6,211 nt of DNA, taken from positions 1 through 6,211 of the forward strand of contig JAIDTS010000275.1 in NCBI GenBank assembly GCA_029060585.1, written 5' to 3'. The stretch comes from Muribaculaceae bacterium (GTDB lineage: Bacteria; Bacteroidota; Bacteroidia; Bacteroidales; Muribaculaceae). The notes beneath the pieces were generated by a model that saw only the letters and a list, made by a program, of their open reading frames with translations, was not told the origin of the DNA and ran no database searches. Both the position numbers and the translations under genes were made by a program. Below, piece after piece: positions 1 through 6,124 of this stretch (the stretch's first letter is position 1; each line of letters starts with the position of its first letter).

Positions 1-113
1 TCATATGCTCCATCGACCGCCTCCACCATTGAAAAACGTCAATTTTGCCTTCTATATAAACATATCTTCCAAAAACTTTGTTAATTCTTTATAAACTCCA
101 ATATTACAACCAA

Positions 114-1235
114 ATGAAAAAACTAATTCTACTCGCAGCGACGGGCCTTCTTCTGGCATCCTGCTCCGGCGACAAGGGAACCGTGACTATCCAGCTTCCC
201 TCCGACTGCACTGAAAAGACCATTGTTGTCAGCCACATGACCATCGACAACATCTTCAACGCCAAGCAGGCGGAAGACCTAAAGGTGATATACGACACGC
301 TTGAAGTAAAGAATGGCACTGCCACTTTGAAGCTTGACAAGGCCGGGGCCGCAAGATACAGCATAGAGCCTCCCGTGATGGCGAGGATGCAGCCCGAGTT
401 TTATGCATCTCCAGATGAATCACTTGATATAAAGATCGTTAGCTTCGATCCTCTTGACTATGACGTGAAGGGAACAAAGCTTATGGAAGACATCATGGCT
501 ATCACCACAGTCACCCAAGGCATTCAGCAGGAATATATGGATCTTGTGACTAAGAATCCGGATGTGACGGAAGAGCAGGTGAAGGAAATAAGAGACCGAT
601 ACGACAATGCCATCAAGAAATTCGTAGCCGACAATCCGAAAAGTCCGGCCATACCTTACGTAATTCAGGATTTGAGCGGTGATGATTTCAAGGCCATCTA
701 CACCAACCTGACTCCAGAGGCTAAGAAATCCATCCTAATGCCCTTCGCTGAGCTCTACAATACCCAGGTGGAAGAGATGGTAAAGGAGCGTGAGGCCGAG
801 GAGGCCCGCAAGGCTGAGGTAGCATCAGGCAAGATCGAGGCCCCGGGCTTTACGCTGCCCGACCTTGCCGGCAAGATGGTAAGCCTTTCCGACTTCCGCG
901 GCAAATGGGTGGTGCTCGATTTCTGGGGCAGCTGGTGCGGATGGTGTGTCAAGGGATTCCCTGCCCTTAAGGAGGCTTATAATAAATATGGCGATAAGCT
1001 TGTTGTGATAGGTATCGACTGCAACGAGTCGGAGGAAGACTGGCGTGAAGGCGTAAAGAAGCACGAGCTTCCATGGATCAACGTCTACAACGGCAACGAC
1101 CGTGCCCTCTATGAGGCATACAACATCACTGGCTTCCCGACAAAAGCCATCATCAACCCCGAAGGTAAATTCGTAGATCTCACCACGGGTGAAGACCCAT
1201 CCTTCTTCACCCGCCTCGCAGACTTCATGAAGTAA
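114..1235 (+). CDS. TlpA/ResA-type thioredoxin-fold lipoprotein (thiol-disulfide oxidoreductase) with DUF4369-like N-terminal domain
   Basis: Predicted 373-residue lipoprotein that reduces or exchanges disulfides on the periplasmic side. Residues 1-17 form a lipoprotein signal (MKK, hydrophobic core, LLAS then Cys17). Residues about 20-115 are beta-rich with the pattern DTLEVKNGTATL, as in DUF4369 domains that precede Bacteroidetes TlpA-like proteins. Residues 120-240 are helical and end in a charged, coiled-coil-like stretch (217-239). The thioredoxin domain runs from about 241 to 373, with the active site WCGWC (Cys275, Cys278) and the cis-proline in GFPT (Pro342). An in-frame ATG at 78 would add 12 residues before the signal peptide, so I chose 114. 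After Cys17 there is only one acidic residue nearby (SGDKG), a poor surface-export signal, so a periplasm-facing location is favoured. It appears monocistronic, with a strong terminator behind it. Substrate unknown; the fold and active site are clear, the DUF4369 assignment is from pattern recognition. Confidence 0.9.
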   Translation: MKKLILLAATGLLLASCSGDKGTVTIQLPSDCTEKTIVVSHMTIDNIFNAKQAEDLKVIYDTLEVKNGTATLKLDKAGAARYSIEPPVMARMQPEFYASPDESLDIKIVSFDPLDYDVKGTKLMEDIMAITTVTQGIQQEYMDLVTKNPDVTEEQVKEIRDRYDNAIKKFVADNPKSPAIPYVIQDLSGDDFKAIYTNLTPEAKKSILMPFAELYNTQVEEMVKEREAEEARKAEVASGKIEAPGFTLPDLAGKMVSLSDFRGKWVVLDFWGSWCGWCVKGFPALKEAYNKYGDKLVVIGIDCNESEEDWREGVKKHELPWINVYNGNDRALYEAYNITGFPTKAIINPEGKFVDLTTGEDPSFFTRLADFMK

Positions 1236-1259
1236 GCATGATGACGATATACTCTTTCA

Positions 1260-1296
1260 ATTACGGCCGGGAATGATTCCCGGCCGTAATATTTTT
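1260..1296 (+). terminator. Rho-independent terminator of the thioredoxin lipoprotein gene
   Basis: A perfect 14-bp inverted repeat (arms 1260-1273 and 1277-1290, ATTACGGCCGGGAA and its complement) encloses a 3-base loop, TGA, and is followed by a T-run at 1292-1296. It starts 25 bases after the stop codon. The stem is GC-rich in the middle and has no mismatch, so it should separate this gene from the next one. Confidence 0.92.
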
Positions 1297-1301
1297 GTAA
1301 T

Positions 1302-1334
1302 GAATTCCTTAATAATACATAAAAAGAGGAATTC
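1302..1334. repeat. 8-bp inverted repeat GAATTCCT / AGGAATTC upstream of the CW_7 protein gene
   Basis: Arms at 1302-1309 and 1327-1334 are exact reverse complements separated by 17 AT-rich bases. The element lies after the preceding terminator and 65 bases before the start codon at 1400. There is no T-run after it, so it is not a terminator. It could be a regulator binding site, a leader hairpin or chance. No consensus promoter was found in this 164-base gap, so its position relative to the transcription start is unknown. Confidence 0.35.
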
Positions 1335-1399
1335 GCCAAAACCCCACTCCGCCTTCAGCCGTTTAGCATACAAAGTTTCACCTTAACACAATCCATACT

Positions 1400-2044
1400 A
1401 TGAAAACACTAAACGGCAACCCATCCTCCAGCAATCCATTGCCTACGGATAAAGAATTTTACGACAGAGACTTTAATACCGATCTTCAGGCCGAGATGTT
1501 TGACAACGGCCCGGAAACAGAGGGCGAACGCCTTGGCGACCGTGCGATGAAAGGAGCCGCCTGGCTCGCCGGCATCGTAGGACTCTTCGCTCTGGCGGTA
1601 GTGATTGCCGCGGCATTCGACTTGAGCCCGACTCCATCTCCCGATAAGCCTTACCATGCGAGATCAGAGATGCAGAAAGCTTATATCTCCTCTCCCGGAG
1701 AGGTAGCGAAAACAAATGCCAAATATGCGTCGGATCCTTCTCTGTTCGGCGATAAACCGGTGATCTTAAAGTCTATTACCGTAATAGGCATCGAGCCCAC
1801 CAATCCGGCAAATGCGACTGCCAAAGTGGCGGCAGCCCCCGCGAAGCTTGCAGCAAAAACAATCTTAGCAACACCTAAGGCTACAGACGCAGCATCAATG
1901 TCAAAAGCAGACATGGACCGCATTGAGAAGGAGGCGCTTGAAGTTATCCATGGCGACTACGGCAACAATCCCGGCCGTGCGCAGAAACTGGGTGCAGACT
2001 ATGAGCTCGTTCAGGCTCGTGTCAACCAGCTTCTCCACAGCTGA
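1400..2044 (+). CDS. Single-pass membrane protein with C-terminal CW_7 (Cpl-7 type) peptidoglycan-binding motif
   Basis: Predicted 214-residue membrane protein that probably tethers the inner membrane to the cell wall. Residues 1-52 are polar and acid-rich, with no signal peptide. Residues 53-73 (from AAWLAGIVGLF) form one transmembrane helix; Arg48 and Lys51 just before it favour a cytoplasmic N-terminus and periplasmic C-terminus. A proline-rich stretch follows (about 75-84), then a short segment rich in Ile and Val (121-131) and an Ala/Lys/Thr-rich, probably flexible linker (137-167). Residues 171-213 match CW_7: IEKEALEVIHGDYGNN, then RAQKLGADY, then VQARVNQLL, compared with the family pattern of A-x-x-V-I-x-G-x-W-G-N, R-x-x-x-L and V-Q-x-x-V-N-x-L-L. 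Tyr187 replaces the usual Trp. CW_7 in phage lysin Cpl-7 binds muropeptide. No catalytic domain is present, so a wall anchor or sensor is inferred. It has its own terminator; its promoter is not recognised. Confidence 0.82.
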   Translation: MKTLNGNPSSSNPLPTDKEFYDRDFNTDLQAEMFDNGPETEGERLGDRAMKGAAWLAGIVGLFALAVVIAAAFDLSPTPSPDKPYHARSEMQKAYISSPGEVAKTNAKYASDPSLFGDKPVILKSITVIGIEPTNPANATAKVAAAPAKLAAKTILATPKATDAASMSKADMDRIEKEALEVIHGDYGNNPGRAQKLGADYELVQARVNQLLHS

Positions 2045-2071
2045 TCATATATACTAAAATCCATAACTTTC

Positions 2072-2102
2072 AAGGATCCACCCATGAGGTGGATCTTTTT
2101 TT
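2072..2102 (+). terminator. Rho-independent terminator of the CW_7 protein gene
   Basis: An exact 8-bp stem (GATCCACC at 2075-2082 and GGTGGATC at 2088-2095) has a 5-base loop. It can extend by a G-U and two A-U pairs into the following run of seven T (2096-2102). It begins 27 bases after the stop codon and lies upstream of the next gene's promoter, so the two genes are separate transcription units. Confidence 0.9.
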
Positions 2103-2139
2103 GCCGGCTTGAATTCTATGTTATGGCTTACACGACCAT

Positions 2140-2171
2140 TTTGCATATCTGAAATATTTTTACTATCTTTG
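2140..2171 (+). promoter_or_regulatory. Bacteroidetes primary-sigma promoter for the DUF6057-like/heme lipoprotein operon
   Basis: The -33 box TTTG lies at 2140-2143 and the -7 box TATCTTTG at 2164-2171, a perfect match to TAnnTTTG, with a 20-bp spacer (the known optimum is about 19-21). The -7 box ends only 4 bases before the ATG at 2176, so the predicted transcription start falls at or within a few bases of the start codon. Confidence 0.88.
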
Positions 2172-2175
2172 CATA

Positions 2176-3612
2176 ATGAAACGAATCTTACCTGCTATTG
2201 CCCTTCACGCAATATTCATAATATTTGCCTTATGGATCCTGGCGATTAAAAACGGCTTCATGCTTCGATGGTATGACGAGATGTCTCTTTTCGAACCCGG
2301 AGTTGCCAGTCTGCACGCTTTCCTGCACTATCCCGGTGGAATATTCCGTTTTGTAGGCACTTATCTTACACAGCTTCTCTTCTATCCAGCTCTCGGAGCC
2401 TCTGTCCTGATACTGATCTGGATCCTGTGCGTATGGATTGCCAGAAGCGCGTTCCGTTTTTCTGGAAGCCTTTTCCCTCTCTGCTTCCTCCTGCCGTTCT
2501 GTCTGCTCGCCTCCGTGCTCCAGCTCGACGAGGCCTGTCTTTCATTTGAGGCACAGGGATATGTGTTCTACAACACTCTGGGTTTCACATTCACACTCAC
2601 TGCTTTTTGGCTCTTCCGAAAAGCGGAAGGGGTAATATGGGGGCAGACGGCGATCGCCGTTATCCTCCCTCTCCTTTATCCGGTCGCGGGCTTCTTCGCG
2701 ATTCTTGCAGCCGTCATGTGCATTATCGCCCTTGCGGTCAAGTCCTGGAAAAAGAAGATGACTATGCCGGCTATAGTGGCGGCATGTTCCCTGCTCCTGA
2801 CATTCGTCGTGCCCCGCATTTATTATAGGTATTGTCCCGGCACGACAGTAGACAATGATTTCCTTTACCTTAAAGGACTGCCGGAACTGACCTTCAATGA
2901 TTTCGACATCTATCTCTGGATTCCATTAGCGATTGCGGCCGCAATGCTCATCCTTTTCGTCGTGACCGATGCGTTTATTGCGGAGGTCAGGAAGTTCACC
3001 TCCTCCCGCTTGGAGTTCGGCCTATCCATCTTCCTATTCCTTGTGGCGGTTCCCCTATGCCTCAAGGCCGACGAGCAGAAGACAGAGCAGCTGCGTGCTT
3101 CCGTGCTTATGACTCAGGCGATAGAAGATCACAACTGGCGTAAGGTGGTCCACATTATGTCGCTTACCAAAGAGTCTCCCAACTATACTATGTGCGTCCT
3201 CGACAATCTCGCCCGTACCTATTGCGGTTTGGAGCGACGTCCGGTCGGGAACATGACTACACAAGGCACCGACTACAGGCATGACGAGGACTTTTCTATC
3301 ACGGCATTTGTCGATGTCCCAGTCAACCATCATATCGGACGCTTCAACCAGAGCCACAGATGGGCTACGGAACATAACGTGCAGTATGGAAGTAAGGTCT
3401 ACTTTATCAAATATATCGTGCTCAACGCCCTTATGAACGGAGATCTGGAGTTTGCCCGGAAATTCAACCGTCAGCTTATGGCCACCATGTTCCATAAGAA
3501 ATGGGCCGAGGAGGTTCAGCGTTATATCGACGATCCATCCCTGATTTCTTCTTTCCCCGACTATGACACTCTTATCACTCTGCGAGCCGAGGAAATAATG
3601 AGAGGGGAATAA
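2176..3612 (+). CDS. Polytopic membrane protein, DUF6057-like, with C-terminal helical (TPR-like) domain
   Basis: Predicted 478-residue inner-membrane protein of unknown function. About eight or nine hydrophobic segments lie in the first 300 residues: roughly 4-24, 70-89, 97-116, 129-147, 157-188 (one or two helices), 197-213, 246-264 and 280-296. The rest (297-478) is soluble and mostly helical, with helix-pair stretches at about 319-350 and 405-445 (for example FARKFNRQLMATMFHKKW) that resemble tetratricopeptide units. The motif FLHYPGGIFRFVGTYLTQLL near residues 49-68 and the overall plan resemble the Bacteroidetes family DUF6057; this is recalled from pattern, not from a search. The ATG at 2176 is preferred because the next in-frame Met (residue 29) would remove the first membrane helix. 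It is the first gene of an operon, 19 bases ahead of the heme-motif lipoprotein, which suggests the two products work together. Confidence 0.78.
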   Translation: MKRILPAIALHAIFIIFALWILAIKNGFMLRWYDEMSLFEPGVASLHAFLHYPGGIFRFVGTYLTQLLFYPALGASVLILIWILCVWIARSAFRFSGSLFPLCFLLPFCLLASVLQLDEACLSFEAQGYVFYNTLGFTFTLTAFWLFRKAEGVIWGQTAIAVILPLLYPVAGFFAILAAVMCIIALAVKSWKKKMTMPAIVAACSLLLTFVVPRIYYRYCPGTTVDNDFLYLKGLPELTFNDFDIYLWIPLAIAAAMLILFVVTDAFIAEVRKFTSSRLEFGLSIFLFLVAVPLCLKADEQKTEQLRASVLMTQAIEDHNWRKVVHIMSLTKESPNYTMCVLDNLARTYCGLERRPVGNMTTQGTDYRHDEDFSITAFVDVPVNHHIGRFNQSHRWATEHNVQYGSKVYFIKYIVLNALMNGDLEFARKFNRQLMATMFHKKWAEEVQRYIDDPSLISSFPDYDTLITLRAEEIMRGE

Positions 3613-3631
3613 TGCAATTATACTAAACGAA

Positions 3632-5125
3632 ATGAAACGAATCATTTATTTTATCATTACCGGCTGTTGTCTTCTGGGCTGCAGCCGACCCCATGTCCCC
3701 ACGGAAAACGTCGTGGATATGACAGGCGCACCAGATATATATCCTGATTATACAGCACTTGTGATTCCTCCCAACATAGCCCCTCTGAATTTCGAGATCG
3801 AGGTGCCGGGAGAGGAATATATTTCGAGAGTTGTCTCCCCCTCAGGGAAGGAGATGGTAGTGGATGGCAAGACTGCCCGCTGGGACCTGAAGGAGTGGCG
3901 TTCGATGCTTGACGACGCCAAAGGGAAGGATCTTGAGTTCGAAATCTACGTGAAGGACACTTCCGGGAAATGGAACAGATATTGTTTTTCCAACAAAGTC
4001 GCCGAGGAGAAGATCGACCCTTATGTGAGCTATCGACTCATAGAGCCTCTCTACACCCAGTATGGCTCGCTGAGCATTTGCCAGCGCGATCTCTCTTCAT
4101 GGGATGAGACCGTAGTGTTCAACAATGCCACCCACACCACGTCCGGACGCCAATTCTGCATCAACTGCCATGTGCCCCGCAACAACTACAGCGACGGTGC
4201 CTCGCAGATCCACGTGCGCCAGAACAAGGGCGGAACGCTGATCATGGCCGGAGACTCGATCAGGAAGGTAAGCATGAAAAGCGACAGTACGCTGACGTCT
4301 GGCGTCTACACTGCCTGGCATCCGACCCACGACTACATCGCTTACTCCACGAATGAGACGCGCCAGATGTTTTTCTCATTCAGCGACACCCGTCCCGAGG
4401 TATTCGACCTGAGGTCTGACATTATTCTTTACGACATAAGGAACAACACCGTCAGGAACGTGGCCAGCGACACCAACCTGCTCGAGACGTATCCCGGATG
4501 GCATCCCGATGGGAAGTCGCTCTTCTATGCCGCTGCGCGCTATCCGGAAGGGGTGACGGCAGAGACTCAGAAAAACCACTATCAGGATATGCGTTATGAC
4601 ATATTGAGACGCCGTTTTAATCCTGAGACAGGCACGTTCTCAGCTCCCGACACTGTGGTCGATGCCTCTTCCCGGCTCAAGAGCGCCCTGCATCCACGCG
4701 TTTCTCCCGATGGAAAGATGCTGCTCTACTGCATGGCGCCATTCGGCACATTCCATCTCCCCCATAAGGGAAGCGACCTCTACGTGATGGATCTCGCTTC
4801 CGGAGAGGAGCGTCCGCTTGCCAACGCCAACAGCGATGACTCGGAAAGCTACCATTCATGGTCGTCCAATTCAAGATGGATTGTATTCAGCTCACGCCGG
4901 GAAGACGGACAGTACACACATCCATATATCGCCTATATCGGCAAGGATGGAGTTGACTCGAAGGCGTTCATCATGCCCCAGGAAAATCCGCGTCATTACT
5001 CGGAGTTCATGAAATCATACAATGTCCCGGAATTTTTCGTGCAGCCGTTCCGCTTCTCCCGCGGTGACATCATAGAGACTCTGGAGAAGGATGCAGAACC
5101 CGCAAAATTCATTTCCGCCAGGTAA
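3632..5125 (+). CDS. TolB/PD40-like beta-propeller lipoprotein with a single CXXCH heme-c motif
   Basis: Predicted 497-residue lipoprotein facing the periplasm. Residues 1-17 form the signal and lipobox (LLG then Cys17). Residues about 40-125 look like a beta-sandwich (NFEIEVPG, FEIYVKDTSGKW). A CINCH motif follows (Cys176, Cys179, His180), the classic c-type heme attachment site. At least four PD40/WD40-like propeller blades follow: TAWHPTHDYIAYS (227-239), PGWHPDGKSLFYA (288-300), PRVSPDGKMLLYC (355-367) and HSWSSNSRWIVFS (408-420). Such proteins are often labelled TolB-like or cytochrome c biogenesis protein in Bacteroidetes; heme binding here is inferred from the motif alone. The sixth heme ligand cannot be assigned. 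It is the second gene of the operon, 19 bases after its membrane partner, with no Shine-Dalgarno sequence in the gap. It ends overlapping the opposing synthase gene by 17 bp, with no obvious terminator of its own. Confidence 0.85.
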   Translation: MKRIIYFIITGCCLLGCSRPHVPTENVVDMTGAPDIYPDYTALVIPPNIAPLNFEIEVPGEEYISRVVSPSGKEMVVDGKTARWDLKEWRSMLDDAKGKDLEFEIYVKDTSGKWNRYCFSNKVAEEKIDPYVSYRLIEPLYTQYGSLSICQRDLSSWDETVVFNNATHTTSGRQFCINCHVPRNNYSDGASQIHVRQNKGGTLIMAGDSIRKVSMKSDSTLTSGVYTAWHPTHDYIAYSTNETRQMFFSFSDTRPEVFDLRSDIILYDIRNNTVRNVASDTNLLETYPGWHPDGKSLFYAAARYPEGVTAETQKNHYQDMRYDILRRRFNPETGTFSAPDTVVDASSRLKSALHPRVSPDGKMLLYCMAPFGTFHLPHKGSDLYVMDLASGEERPLANANSDDSESYHSWSSNSRWIVFSSRREDGQYTHPYIAYIGKDGVDSKAFIMPQENPRHYSEFMKSYNVPEFFVQPFRFSRGDIIETLEKDAEPAKFISAR

Positions 5126-6020
5126 TACCGCTCTTTCTTCCGAGCTTGACGGTCTTTCGGTCCATCAAGACGGGTGCATATTCCCAGTAAGGCTTCAGCT
5201 TGTCCCTGAGCTGAGTCTCCCCGCACAGCCTCTGTTCCAACACGGAGGCTGTTTCCTTTATGAGCTCCAGCCAGTTCGCCTCCTGCTCGGCAACCGTCAT
5301 CTCCACCCCTCCATGGTATTCCGCGAAGAGCGACGGGCGTCTCAAGAGTCCCCTGCCCACCATGACGCCGGCATATTTTTCTGACAGAACTTTTATATCC
5401 GATACCGAGGTGACCTCTCCGTTGAATATCACAGGATGACCCAGTCTCGACGTCAACGACTTCACATCGTCCTCAAGCAGATCACCCTTATACTGCTGCG
5501 AGGCGGTGCGCGGATGAACAGTAATATGTCTCAATGGCATCGCGTTTAGGATATCCACCAGCTCAAGACTCTCGGAAGGCTTATTGACCCCCAGACGCAT
5601 CTTGACGGAAAACTCGATGAAACCGGCATACTCCTCCATGGCACGGGCGACATCCGCCACAATGTCAGGATGCTCAATCATACCAGCTCCCCTCCCCTTC
5701 TTCACCTGAGGAGGGAATGGACAACCCATATTCATATCTATTCGTTTGGCGCCTGCCTCCGCAAGAGTATCGACAAGAAGACGCCACTCCTCCGCATCCC
5801 TGAAGATGATCTGAGGAGTAAGATTCATACCCCGGTTTAGCTCCGACGTGAAATCACGAAGATCCCTGGGACGAACCTCACCCTTCTCTACACGGATAAA
5901 CGGCGTGAAATACTCCACATCGCCCTGCATTGCTCCGAAAAGCTGCATATGTCCGCTTCTCCAGGCCGCTTCCGTCAATCCCTGCAATGGCGCCACCATC
6001 AACTTGAATTCTTTTTCCAT
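5109..6020 (-). CDS. tRNA-dihydrouridine synthase (Dus family, FMN flavoenzyme)
   Basis: Predicted 303-residue cytoplasmic enzyme that reduces specific uridines in tRNA to dihydrouridine with FMN and NADPH. The TIM-barrel hallmarks appear in order: APLQGLTEAAWR at 10-21 (FMN loop), NMGCPFP with catalytic Cys100, VKMRLG with Lys140, ITVHPRTASQQYKG with His169 and Arg171, FNGEV at 199-203 (the family usually has NGD; Glu202 replaces Asp) and MVGRGLLRRP with Arg223 (phosphate-binding end of the barrel). The helical C-terminal domain follows (about 240-303). The length is close to the usual 310-330. I cannot say which Dus subgroup or which tRNA position. The ATG at 6020 gives a full first strand; Met8 (5997-5999) is an alternative start, relevant because the promoter nearly touches the first ATG. 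The 3' end overlaps the convergent lipoprotein gene by 17 bp. Confidence 0.95.
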   Translation of the reverse strand: MEKEFKLMVAPLQGLTEAAWRSGHMQLFGAMQGDVEYFTPFIRVEKGEVRPRDLRDFTSELNRGMNLTPQIIFRDAEEWRLLVDTLAEAGAKRIDMNMGCPFPPQVKKGRGAGMIEHPDIVADVARAMEEYAGFIEFSVKMRLGVNKPSESLELVDILNAMPLRHITVHPRTASQQYKGDLLEDDVKSLTSRLGHPVIFNGEVTSVSDIKVLSEKYAGVMVGRGLLRRPSLFAEYHGGVEMTVAEQEANWLELIKETASVLEQRLCGETQLRDKLKPYWEYAPVLMDRKTVKLGRKSGITWRK

Positions 6021-6024
6021 ACCG

Positions 6025-6056
6025 CAAAATTACCGAATTTCCCGATAATTTTCAAA
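6025..6056 (-). promoter_or_regulatory. Bacteroidetes primary-sigma promoter for the tRNA-dihydrouridine synthase gene
   Basis: Read on the minus strand, TTTG lies at 6056-6053 and TAATTTTG, a perfect TAnnTTTG, at 6032-6025, with a 20-bp spacer. The -7 box ends 4 bases before the ATG at 6020. The -33 box starts one base beyond the T-run of the terminator upstream, so the synthase is predicted to be transcribed independently of the next gene. Confidence 0.87.
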
Positions 6057-6057
6057 T

Positions 6058-6099
6058 AAAAAAGTGCCGGACCCTCAGCTAAAGCAGAGAATCCGGGAC
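6058..6099 (-). terminator. Imperfect Rho-independent terminator of the partial minus-strand gene
   Basis: On the minus strand a hairpin with outer arms TCCGG and CCGGA (plus-strand 6067-6071 and 6092-6096) contains an inner 3-bp pairing and two mismatched positions, with a small loop near 6081-6084. It is followed by six T residues (complement of 6058-6063). It begins 26 bases after the partial gene's stop codon. The stem is interrupted, so it may be weaker than the two plus-strand terminators here. Confidence 0.65.
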
Positions 6100-6124
6100 A
6101 AAATATTTTTGAAACTGAAGAGTC

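Noticed and set aside
1..29. A possible divergent minus-strand gene start (ATG at 29 or at 13) with an open frame running off the left edge.
   Set aside because: At most 9 codons are visible and no TAnnTTTG promoter precedes it, so it cannot be told from chance.
44..109. Possible promoter for the thioredoxin lipoprotein gene: TTTG at 44-47 with AAACTTTG at 73-80, or TTTG at 77-80 with TATTACAA at 102-109.
   Set aside because: The first pair has a 25-bp spacer and lacks the T of TA; the second has the right spacing but ACAA in place of TTTG. Neither is good enough to call.
78..113. An upstream in-frame ATG that would lengthen the thioredoxin lipoprotein by 12 residues.
   Set aside because: The extension would bury the lipoprotein signal peptide, which begins cleanly with MKK at 114.
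3055..3645. A 196-codon open frame on the minus strand, antisense to the polytopic membrane protein gene.
   Set aside because: It lies inside a well-supported gene with a consensus promoter and clear membrane segments; its translation shows no domain or compositional sign of a real protein, and no promoter matches it.
5145..5168. An interrupted inverted repeat (CTTGA ... TCAAG) just after the lipoprotein gene, considered as its terminator.
   Set aside because: The stem has mismatches, no T-run follows on the plus strand, and the bases are explained as coding sequence of the synthase gene.
5091..5384. A 97-codon plus-strand frame past the end of the lipoprotein gene.
   Set aside because: It is antisense to the conserved C-terminal half of the dihydrouridine synthase and has no supporting signal.
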